DNA of 6,467 nucleotides from Candidatus Altimarinota bacterium (GCA_015489035.1 WFMP01000086.1:1-6467), one strand, 5' to 3'. Positions 1 through 6,467 are shown, counted from the stretch's first letter. Made by a program: numbers and translations. Notes: a model not told the origin generated them from the letters alone.

Positions 1-57
1 TCATTTAAGAACATTGAAAACTCAAGATCCTCATCATATAACAGCTATTTTTTTCAT
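1..57 (-). CDS. N-terminal fragment of a YvcK/CofD-like protein (cut by the window edge)
   Basis: Only the first 19 codons are visible. They start at ATG (57-55), and an in-frame TAA three codons upstream fixes that start. With TGA as Gly the peptide begins MKKIAVIGGGSGVFNVLKG. A hydrophobic beta strand followed by a Gly-rich loop and a V-L-x-G stretch is how YvcK/CofD-family proteins begin (UDP-GlcNAc-binding gluconeogenesis/morphogenesis factor in Firmicutes; CofD is a 2-phospho-L-lactate transferase). Four of the five glycines here are TGA codons. The gene lies 11 bp after the stop of the Nudix-like gene on the same strand and is probably cotranscribed with it and ychF. No Shine-Dalgarno is present. 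A dinucleotide-binding Rossmann protein with an IGGGSG loop is the main alternative; nineteen residues cannot settle it. Confidence 0.55.
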
Positions 58-68
58 AGAAATTTATT

Positions 69-734
69 TTATTTAAGTAATTCTAAAGCTTTTTTACTCA
101 CAATATAGGCATTTGGTGCAACATCCTTTGTATGTGGCAAATCCTCTATTTTGTACCAATCTCATCAAATTACATTTTCTTTTCAAGTAGATTTTAGTTC
201 TCCATTATACTTTTTCACTATAAAATGCATTAAACAAACCAATTTGTAGTAAATATTACCATTTTCTTCATTTTCCATTAAAACCCAATCCACAAGTGGT
301 TCTTTGTTGTATTCTTCTATTACTTCAACAGAAGTTCTATTTTTTGTCCTAATTTTCGCATTGTTTCTTACTTTTTCTAAATCAAATTTATAAACTCCAT
401 TTTCTTTGAATATAACTTCCTTGTTTTCTTCTTCCAATGGACTTCATCAAGTGAATTGATGTTGTATTTTTCAATATTTATCTGTTGTAACTAAATATAC
501 ACTATCTTTTGTGTTATTTAAAAAAACATTTCAAGAAGAATAAACTCTTACTATTGGCTTTCAGTTATAATAATCAGCATTTATAATATCTTCAAGTAAT
601 TCTTCTTTTACATTTCATTGTAAATCTTTTACTCATATTTTTGAAATTCCGTCTTCTGTTTTTCTCACAGTACACAAATTTATTCATTCACAAAACTGTT
701 TTTCATCAGCCTTTGGTATATATGATTTTTCCAT
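69..734 (-). CDS. Hypothetical protein with a degenerate Nudix-like domain (221 aa)
   Basis: The frame is open from ATG 734 to TAA 71-69 once TGA is read as Gly; under the standard code it is broken repeatedly. I do not recognise a specific family. The middle and C-terminal parts look like a Nudix fold. A hydrophobic strand leads to QFTGG (residues 93-97) and an acidic stretch L-E-E-E-N, where a Nudix enzyme has its first Gly-Gly and Glu. After an insertion comes AKIRTKNRTSVEVI (126-139), which sits where the REUXEEXGU helix would be but lacks its catalytic glutamates. Further on are a strand-rich region around residues 150-175 and a D-W-Y-K-I-E-D-L segment, typical of the end of Nudix domains. 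If the assignment is right, hydrolysis is doubtful and the protein may only bind a nucleotide. It sits 25 bp downstream of ychF and 11 bp upstream of the YvcK-like start, so an operon is likely. No signal peptide or membrane segment is seen. The gene call is firm; the fold is tentative. Confidence 0.8.
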
Positions 735-759
735 AATTTTTTCATAAATATATAAATTT

Positions 760-1845
760 TTATACATTAAACTTAAACAAAATAACATCACCATCTTGCA
801 CAATATATTCTTTACCTTCAAGTCTTACTTTACCATTTTCTCTTGCTTTTGACCAACCATTATTTTCTGCTAAATCCTCCCAATTTACTACATCAGCCTT
901 GATAAATCATCTTTGAAAATCTGTATGAATTACTCCAGCAGCTTCTGGTGCAGTAGATCATTTTTTAATAGTCCAAGCTCTTACTTCTTTTTCTCCAGCT
1001 GTAAAATAATATTGTAATCATAAAGCATCATAAGCAGTTTTGATAAGATTATCAACTCAAGTAGAATCTATTCACATATCATCCAAAAATTCCTTTCTTT
1101 CTTCATCATCAAAATCTAACATATCAGCTTCAAGTTTTGCACATACAGAAAGAACTTTAATACTTTTATCCTGTATTCAAATAATATCTCTTAATTCTTG
1201 TTCAGATAAACTTAATTGGTCTTCTGAAACATTCACTGCATAAATAAATGGTTTGTAAGTTAATAGATGTAATTCTTTTATATGTTCTATTTCAGAATCT
1301 TTTAAGTCTGTAGTAATAGCTAATTTTCAATTTTCTAAATTTTCTTTAACTTTATTATAAATTTCATAAACTCCCATAAGTTTTTTATCCATTTTAGCTT
1401 TTTTTTCTATAGATTTCATTTTATTTTCAACTGTTTCCAAATCAGATAATATTAACTCTGAATTTATAACTTCTACATCATCTTTTGGATCTACTTTTCC
1501 ATTTACATGATTTATCTCACTATCTTGAAAGGCTCTTACAACTTGTAAAATAGCATCAGTTTGTCTAATGTTTGCTAAAAATTTATTTCACAAACCCTCT
1601 CATTTACTAGCTCATTTTACAATACCAGCAATATCTATAAACTCACAAATAGCAGGTAAAACTTTTTGTCATCATACAGCTTCTCTAATTTTTTCCAATC
1701 TAGGATCATTTACATTTACCATACCAACATTTGGTTCTATAGTACAAAAAGGAAAATTTTGTGCTTCAGCAGAATAAGATTTTGTAAGTGCATTAAATAA
1801 TGTAGATTTTCATACATTTGGAAGTCCAACTATACCAACTTTCAT
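760..1845 (-). CDS. ychF: YchF/OLA1-family ribosome-associated ATPase/GTPase (361 aa)
   Basis: This is a conserved P-loop NTPase of the Obg superfamily that binds ribosomes and prefers ATP in characterised members; it acts in translation and stress responses. The length (361 aa) matches the family (E. coli about 363). G1 is GLPNVGKST at residues 7-15, with Gly12 encoded by TGA. The family hallmark NFPFCTIEPN is at 30-39 and G3 (DIAG) at 71-74. The G4-equivalent is NVSE at 205-208, the altered motif that explains the relaxed nucleotide specificity of YchF. The C-terminal TGS-like domain contains AGVIHTDFQRGF and the protein ends QDGDVILFKFNV, as is typical. The start ATG sits directly at the conserved MKVGIVG; no Shine-Dalgarno precedes it. 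It is first in the leftward group with the Nudix-like and YvcK-like genes, and divergent from the Suf gene. Confidence 0.97.
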
Positions 1846-1875
1846 AAACAATGTTTTAAATAATAAACACTTTAC

Positions 1876-1903
1876 ATAGTAAGTTTTTTAAATAAGTTTT
1901 CAA
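1876..1903 (-). promoter_or_regulatory. Candidate promoter for the ychF operon
   Basis: Read on the minus strand, TTGAAA (1903-1898) is followed after 16 bp by TACTAT (1881-1876), about 30 bp from the ychF start codon. A second candidate on the same strand is TTGAAA (1951-1946), an 18-bp spacer, then TAAAAT (1927-1922). Both fit sigma70-type spacing, but in DNA this AT-rich such matches arise easily, so neither is secure. Confidence 0.3.
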
Positions 1904-1946
1904 GATTATAAAAATATATTGATTTTACTATTTATATAACTATTCT

Positions 1947-1975
1947 TTCAATTACATAAGAATAATTCTTAGTAT
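1947..1975 (+). promoter_or_regulatory. Weak candidate promoter for the SufB/D gene
   Basis: TTCAAT (1947-1952), a 17-bp spacer and TAGTAT (1970-1975) would start transcription roughly 20 bp before the ATG at 2004. The -35 match is poor. What makes it worth noting is that the 15-bp palindrome at 1957-1971 fills the spacer and touches the -10, which is where a repressor would block polymerase. The rest of the 1846-2003 gap shows only A/T-rich sequence, with no RNA gene or small ORF. Confidence 0.25.
1957..1971. promoter_or_regulatory. 15-bp perfect palindrome, Fur/PerR-like 7-1-7 operator candidate
   Basis: TAAGAATAATTCTTA is perfectly self-complementary around the A at 1964. Fur-family boxes have the same 7-1-7 layout (Fur TGATAATnATTATCA, PerR TTATAATnATTATAA), and each half here matches either consensus at 5 of 7 positions. 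It lies 32 bp upstream of the Suf start codon and beside a possible minus-strand -35 for ychF. Fur-family control of suf genes is known in other bacteria; regulation here is inferred from position and symmetry only. Confidence 0.35.
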
Positions 1976-2003
1976 AAATTTAAAAAATAATTAAATATAA
2001 AAA

Positions 2004-2990
2004 ATGACTAAAAATACGACTACTCCTATGCCAAAGGAAGCTCTAAGAGAGTTAGCAAAAGTTGCTAAAAAATTAAAAATTCCATTAAAAGATTTATTAT
2101 TTGGAACTTGAAGTAATGTTATTGTTGTAAAAAATAATTCTGAAGCATGAAATATTTCAAAATCTATGACAGAAAATCAAATTACTATGGAAAGTAAGAT
2201 AGAATGAAATGCTATGAGAACAATTATAAATGTTCCTGAAAATTATGTATCTGATGATCCTATACATTTTTGTTTTATATTAGATACAAAATGAACAAAA
2301 CAAGCGGTTCAACCAACTTGGAATGTGTGAAAAAATGCAAAAGTAAAATTATTTGCATACTGTTTTGGTGTAGAATATGACGTAATGCATTGAGATGGTA
2401 AAAAATATTATTTAGAAGAAGGCTCAAGTTTAGAAATATATGAATTTAATTATAATGCAAGTGATTCATATATGACAGTTTATAATACTTTTCATGCTGA
2501 GCTTGAAGATAATGCATTTTTTAGAAATTACTATGTAAGTACAGTTTGACATTTAGGTCATGGAAACACAAAATGAGATATATATTGTAAATGAAAATGA
2601 TCAAAAGCTGAATTTATTACAAAAAATAGGATTTTAGATAAAGATATATCAGAATTAGATATAAAAATATATTTAGAATGAGAAGAAAGTTCAGGTATTA
2701 TAAACTCAAAAACTGTAACTTATGAATGATGAACAAATTCATTTCAATGAAAACTTATATGAAAATGAGATAATACAAAATGACATATGGAATGTGATGA
2801 AATCTCTATGTGAGAATGTTCTATAAATACTGCTCCAAGTTTAGAAGTAATAAATCCAACTTCAAGACTTACACATGAAGCCTCAGTATGAACTCTAGAA
2901 AAAAAATCTATAGATAATTTAAAAATTAAATGATTCAGTGAAGAAGAAGCAATTGCATTTTTAGTAAATGGATTGTTAGTAATAGATTAA
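2004..2990 (+). CDS. SufB/SufD-family Fe-S cluster assembly protein (328 aa)
   Basis: SufB and SufD form the scaffold of the SUF Fe-S cluster machinery together with the SufC ATPase, in the cytoplasm. The C-terminus is diagnostic of the family: LEVINPTSRLTHEASVGTLE followed by GFSEEEAIAFLVNGLL. The body is rich in short beta strands and Gly/Asn turns, as expected for the SufBD beta-helix. Cys264 (in MECDEISMG) appears to align with the functional Cys of E. coli SufB (Cys405), and His291 (in LTHEASVG) with the functional His of SufD (His360). At 328 aa it is clearly shorter than E. coli SufB (about 495) or SufD (about 423), and the N-terminal part is reduced, so I do not choose between sufB and sufD. 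By hand count, 20 of 28 glycines are TGA; the Trp in QPTWNVG is TGG. An in-frame TAA immediately upstream leaves ATG 2004 as the first possible start. No sufC, sufS or sufU is in the window. A terminator follows. Confidence 0.9.
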
Positions 2991-2996
2991 AATACA

Positions 2997-3024
2997 TTGA
3001 AATAAAAGCACATATTTATATACT
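2997..3024 (+). promoter_or_regulatory. Candidate promoter for the phosphoribosyltransferase gene, embedded in the preceding terminator
   Basis: TTGAAA (2997-3002) and TATACT (3019-3024) are separated by 16 bp, each matching the sigma70 consensus at 5 of 6 positions. The predicted start, near 3031, lies inside the terminator hairpin, after the loop. The new transcript would then carry only the 3' arm and could not form the terminator, leaving a leader of about 33 nt. This is the best promoter match in the window, and the next gene needs one because the terminator isolates it from the Suf transcript. Confidence 0.45.
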
Positions 3025-3046
3025 ACAGGAAAATATGTGTTTTTTT
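3009..3046 (+). terminator. Intrinsic terminator after the SufB/D gene
   Basis: The 9-bp perfect stem CACATATTT (3009-3017) / AAATATGTG (3031-3039) encloses a 13-nt loop, followed by seven T (3040-3046). A G-U and A-T pairs can extend the stem outward (A3004-G3008 with T3040-T3044). The stem is AT-rich but the geometry is right, and it begins 18 bp after the stop codon. It also ends just 17 bp before the next start codon. Confidence 0.75.
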
Positions 3047-3063
3047 ACTTTTAAATATACACA

Positions 3064-3711
3064 ATGATTTTCGAAACAAGATACAAAGCCTGAGAATACT
3101 TAAGTACTTTTATAAGAAACAAAATACATGACTTATCGAACACCGTAATAGTTTGAATCTTAAAATGATGACTACCAGTAACTTATCAAGTTTCGCAGGA
3201 TTTAAATATACCTTCTACTTTTGTTGTAGTTAAAAAACTTATATATAACAACACAACTTTTTGAGTAATTAGTCAATGATGAACAAAATTATATAATAAA
3301 ACTATAATTGCTAAACTTGGATTATCTGAACATGATGTAAAAGACATAGAAAAACAAACATACGAAGAAGCAAAATATGAAAAAGAGAAATATTGATTGT
3401 TTTATAATGATTTTCAATGAAAACAAGTAATAGTAATAGATGATGGAATATATACATGATTTAGTGCAGTTGCAGCAGCAAAGCAACTTAAAGAACAATG
3501 AGCAAGTAGATTAATTTTAGCAATACCTGTTTCAAATAACAAAATATTATCTAAATTACAAACTTTTTATGATGAAATAGTATGTGTCGAACCTATAGAA
3601 GACCGTAATTTTGCACTATCAAAATACTATATGAGTTATTATAAACTAATTTGAGAAGATGTGAATGAATTATTCTATAAATTAAAGGAAAAAGAATTAT
3701 TTTTAAAATAA
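3064..3711 (+). CDS. Predicted phosphoribosyltransferase, COG1926 type (215 aa)
   Basis: This is a type I phosphoribosyltransferase-fold protein (PF00156). The PRPP-binding motif is VIVIDDGIYTGFS, with Asp126-Asp127 as the acidic pair. DDGIxTG with Gly in the third position is characteristic of the COG1926 group rather than of the named purine or pyrimidine salvage enzymes. Other group features are the N-terminal YKAGEYL, then VGILKGGLPV before a beta-alpha unit, KLGLSEHDV in the middle, and the AIPVSNNK and DEIVCVEP strands after the PRPP loop. COG1926 members have no settled substrate; a role in nucleotide or nucleoside metabolism is inferred from the fold. The length suits a stand-alone domain without the hydrolase fusion seen in some relatives. 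An in-frame TAA four codons upstream fixes ATG 3064. By hand count, 12 of 14 glycines are TGA, including both in the KGG motif. It converges with dnaA, with 11 bp between the stop codons. No plus-strand terminator is evident at its end. Confidence 0.9.
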
Positions 3712-3739
3712 AAAAGACTACACTAAGAAAGCATAGTCT
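3710..3739 (-). terminator. Intrinsic terminator of dnaA, overlapping its stop codon
   Basis: Read on the minus strand, 3739-3715 folds into a 10-bp stem (AGACTATGCT pairing with AGTGTAGTCT, two G-U pairs) with a 5-nt loop, followed by six T (3715-3710, the first shared with the stem). The dnaA TAG at 3725-3723 and its last codons lie inside the hairpin. On the plus strand the G-U pairs become A-C mismatches and no T-run follows, so it acts mainly for dnaA. Confidence 0.8.
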
Positions 3740-5216
3740 CATCTAATATTACCAAGTAGTCATTATACACCTTCTTATCATTTTTTAAGTTTCTTTCAAA
3801 AGTATTTATACTATACAATACCGATGCATGGTTTTTTCATCCAAAATGATCTCCTATTTTTTCTAAAGTCCAGTTAAAATATTTCTTTCATATAGTCATA
3901 AGCATCTGTCTTGCAAGAGAGACTTCTTTTTTCCTGCTTTTTCATTTTATATCAGCAACTGCAATATCATAATAAGAAGCTACATAATCTACTATCTCTC
4001 CAAAATTTTTATTAGATTTTGTGTTTTGTCTTCATGCAGTTTCTACACTTATTGAATTAATTTTACTCTTTTTGTAACCTAAAGTTTCAAGTGTATCATA
4101 GACATCTGTTTCTGTAAGTTCTCAAAAAGTATTCCTTCTTGTAATCAGTAAATTCAATGCTCATTCTAATTCTCTAATATTATCAGAAATAGCTTTTGCA
4201 ATAATCTCTAAATACTCATTTTCTATATTTTCTTCTCACTTTTCTATAAGTTTTTTTTGTAATATTGCAATTTTAGTTTCTAAATCTGGTTTTTTTATAT
4301 CAGCAACAAATCCCCAAGAGAATCTACTTCTAAGTCTAGCTTCCAAAGTAACTAATTCTTTTGGTGGTCTATCTGAAGTAAGTATAATTTGTTTTTTTGC
4401 AGTATAAAAATCATTAAAAATATTATGAAAAATCTCTTGAGTCCTATCTTTATCAGCTAAAAATTGAATATCATCAAACATAATTACATCTATATCTTTA
4501 AATTTTTTTACAAAACTTGTTACTTTATTTTTTCTTATAGATTCTATAATATCATCAATAATATTTGTAGTTTGCATATACAAAACGGTTTTCGACGGGT
4601 CATCCTTTTTAATATAATTTCAAATAGCCTGTAATAAATGAGTTTTCCCAAGTCATACATCTCCATAAATAAATAATGGATTATGAACTTGTCATAAATT
4701 TTCTGCAACAGCATGAGCAGCTGAATATGCAAGTTGATTATTTCTTCACACAATAAAAGTATCAAATCTATAATTATAATCAAACTTATTTATACTGAAA
4801 TCATTCAAAACAGTATGAGAAGATGCATTTTTATTCTTTTTAAATTCTTTTTTTTCTTCTTTTTCCTTTGTTCATAAAAATTTAGTCAAATTTAATTGTA
4901 ATGGATGTCTTCAAGATTGAAATTTATCGTAAACTATAAAATTAACTGAAAAATTCGGATTATAAATTTGTTTAATTATTTTATTTAATTGTTTTTGAAA
5001 AATTTTCTTAACTTGAGCAATAAAAAATTCATTTGCTAATCAAATATAAACTTTTCTATTTTTTTCATCTATTCAGATAATTCAAGACTTATTCAAAAAA
5101 GATAAGATTTTTTTCTTATCATCTTCCAATATAAGTTTATCTATGATTTTTTCCCATAAATTTTTCAAATATTCTATCTTCTTTTCATCATAATTTTCAA
5201 TTAAATCAAACAACAT
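3723..5216 (-). CDS. dnaA: Chromosomal replication initiator protein DnaA (497 aa)
   Basis: DnaA is an AAA+ ATPase that binds DnaA boxes, melts the origin and loads the helicase. All four domains can be traced. Domain I is residues 1 to about 95 (helical start LIENYDEKKIEYLKNLWEKI). A Lys/Ser-rich linker lies around 105-135. The domain III AAA+ core starts near 140 (FDTFIVGRNN), with Walker A GDVGLGKT at 185-192 (Gly188 is TGA) and Walker B MFDD (Asp248-Asp249). Sensor I is LTSDRPP near 281, and box VII LRSRFSWG near 295 carries the putative arginine finger Arg298. Domain IV ends with the DnaA signature GGKNHASVLYSI from residue 459, where the HASV-type motif contacts DNA. By hand count, 16 of 23 glycines are TGA. 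ATG 5216 is the first start after an in-frame TAA. A 65-bp gap separates it from metG; I see no convincing promoter or terminator there, so readthrough from metG is likely. dnaN and an oriC are not adjacent here. It is the only visible gene ending in TAG. Confidence 0.97.
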
Positions 5217-5281
5217 TATCCAAATTTAGATTATTAAATATAAGTCTATCCTTTTTTAAGAATTTAAAATATAAATTCAAC

Positions 5282-6467
5282 TTACTCTTCCAATTTTTTA
5301 TAAATAATTTCTGGATTTACTATTACCTCCACTTCCTGCTTGTTTATCTCTTGAGTAAATCATTCAAAGTTTTGTGAGTTATCAAAGTTCTTAAAATTAA
5401 ATATATTATTTACCTTTTCATAAGCATCAAACAAGAAAAACGAACTCAATAAATTTATTTTGTGAATCAAATATACGGCTTGTCCCAAAATTTGTTTTCA
5501 TTTTGTTTCATCTTCTTTCATAACTTTCCAAGCCTCAGTATCTTGAACAAATTTATTTGTTGCTTGCACCAATTCATACCAGTCTTTCAAATAAGTTTGA
5601 TAATCTACATTATTTACTATATTTTCTAACAAATCTTCTATTTTATTTTCAAATATTGCTTTTAATAATTTATTTTGTTTCAGTTCATCAGTCAATAAAT
5701 CATTATGTAATTTTCATTGTTTAACATCAAATTTTTGAGATAATTTTGAAATTCTATAAACCAAATTTCCCCATCCTCAAATTAAAATATTATTGTAAAC
5801 ATCTTCAAATCTAGAATATGAGAAATCGCCATCTTTACCTATCTTTATATCATAAAACAAATACAAGGCTATAGCATCTCTTCCATATTTTTCTAATAAT
5901 TTCAATGGTTCTATCACATTTCACAAAGATTTTGACATTTTTTGTCCATCTACCACAAAGAATCAAGTTGTAAAAATTTTCTTAGGAGTAGGCAAATCTA
6001 CTGCCTTCAACATTGCAGGCCGATAAATACTATGAAATTTTGCTATATCTTTTCAAATTACATGATAAGTGTTATCAAAATATCACAATTCATTTAATTC
6101 ATCATCCAAAGTTATTGTGTAATAATTAAAAAGTGCATCATACCAAACATAGACTGTATGATTTTCATCAAAAGGGAACTTAATTCAAAAAGTCTTTCAT
6201 TCTCTAGAAATAGAAAAATCTTCGACTCACTGCTCTACAAAAGATTTTACTTCATTAAATCTACTATTTGGAACTACAAAATCAGGATTATTTTTATACA
6301 AATCTTTCAAAAATAATTCAAACTCTTTCAATTTAAAAAAATAATTTTCTTCTTCTATATGATTTGGTTCTTTCAAATGATCAGGACAAACCTTTTTTCA
6401 ATCAACTAAAATCAAGTCTTCTTCTTTTTTAAAAGCTTCACAACCAACACAATAAAAACCTGTATAT
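5282..6467 (-). CDS. metG: Methionyl-tRNA synthetase, 5' end outside the window (394 aa visible)
   Basis: This class I aminoacyl-tRNA synthetase charges tRNA-Met and is needed for initiation and elongation. The visible part begins inside the connective peptide: YTGFYCVGCEAF gives Cys-x2-Cys (6451-6440), and CPDH (6388-6377) completes a zinc-knuckle pattern (C-x2-C...C-x2-H). Next come ISRERGTFGI and VYVWYDALFNYYT, typical of the catalytic core, then YHVIGKDIAKFH and the signature DGQKMSKSLGN, with KMSKS at 5941-5927 and its following Gly encoded by TGA. The remainder is the helical anticodon-binding domain, with WGNLVYR near its start. The protein ends in KKLEE and TAA at 5284-5282, without the C-terminal EMAPII-like tRNA-binding domain that some bacterial MetRS carry. 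The HIGH motif and roughly 120 N-terminal residues lie beyond the right edge. dnaA follows on the same strand after 65 bp. Confidence 0.97.

Noticed and set aside
724..745. Upstream ATG at 745 as the start of the Nudix-like gene or of a tiny leader ORF
   Set aside because: It is out of frame with the gene and meets TAA after about 21 codons. The peptide has no recognisable feature, and ATG 734 gives the full frame.
1040..1777. Plus-strand ORFs at 1040-1243 and 1568-1777
   Set aside because: They are antisense to the well-supported ychF gene, have Ser/Leu-rich compositions expected from reversed coding sequence, and show no family motif.
4544..4783. Minus-strand ORF at 4544-4783 in another frame
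   Set aside because: It overlaps the DnaA Walker A region in a shifted frame, is Ile/Leu-rich without motifs, and the DnaA frame is certain there.
5216..5224. TTATCCAAA as a DnaA box marking oriC or autoregulation of dnaA
   Set aside because: It matches TTATNCACA at only 7 of 9 positions and is isolated. Closer matches (TTATACACC near 3763, ATATACACA at 3055-3063) lie within dnaA or far from it, so there is no cluster.
5260..5278. Inverted repeat GAATTT/AAATTC between metG and dnaA as a metG terminator
   Set aside because: The stem is only 6 bp and almost entirely A/T with a 7-nt loop, and no T-run follows on the minus strand.
57..6467. TGA read as Trp (Mycoplasma-type code 4), or TGA-broken genes taken as pseudogenes
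   Set aside because: TGA occurs at invariant Gly positions in P-loops and signature motifs, while conserved Trp positions use TGG. All frames stay intact across their full family lengths, which decaying genes would not.

Overview
The window is strongly AT-rich and can only be read with a reassigned genetic code. Under the standard code every large gene is broken by in-frame TGA. When TGA is read as glycine, seven reading frames open, and the TGA codons fall on invariant glycines: the YchF P-loop, DnaA Walker A, the MetRS KMSKSLGN motif and the SufB/D C-terminus. TGG is still used for tryptophan, and all six visible stops are TAA or TAG. This is genetic code 25, known from the candidate phyla Absconditabacteria (SR1) and Gracilibacteria (BD1-5) of the CPR/Patescibacteria. 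The window does not show which of the two it is. No start codon has a convincing Shine-Dalgarno sequence.

Layout. Left block, minus strand, read right to left: ychF (1845-760), a small protein with a degenerate Nudix-like appearance (734-69), and the first 19 codons of a YvcK/CofD-like gene (57 to the window edge). The gaps are 25 and 11 bp, so this is probably one operon. A 158-bp divergent intergenic region (1846-2003) separates it from the plus-strand genes. That region holds weak promoter candidates and a perfect 15-bp 7-1-7 palindrome resembling Fur/PerR-family operators.

Middle block, plus strand: a compact SufB/SufD-family Fe-S assembly protein (2004-2990), a hairpin terminator with a promoter-like sequence embedded in it (2997-3046), and a COG1926-type phosphoribosyltransferase (3064-3711).

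Right block, minus strand: metG (methionyl-tRNA synthetase, 5' end outside the window) followed by dnaA (5216-3723). dnaA converges on the phosphoribosyltransferase gene with 11 bp between the stop codons. A strong intrinsic terminator for dnaA overlaps the dnaA stop codon.

Functionally this is core housekeeping: translation (MetRS, YchF), replication initiation (DnaA) and Fe-S biogenesis (SufB/D), plus three less characterised proteins. I saw no mobile element, CRISPR array, RNA gene or oriC-like cluster of DnaA boxes. The points most worth checking are the recoding itself, the palindrome in front of the Suf gene, the promoter-in-terminator junction, the single compact SufB/D protein, and the Nudix-like protein that has lost its catalytic box.
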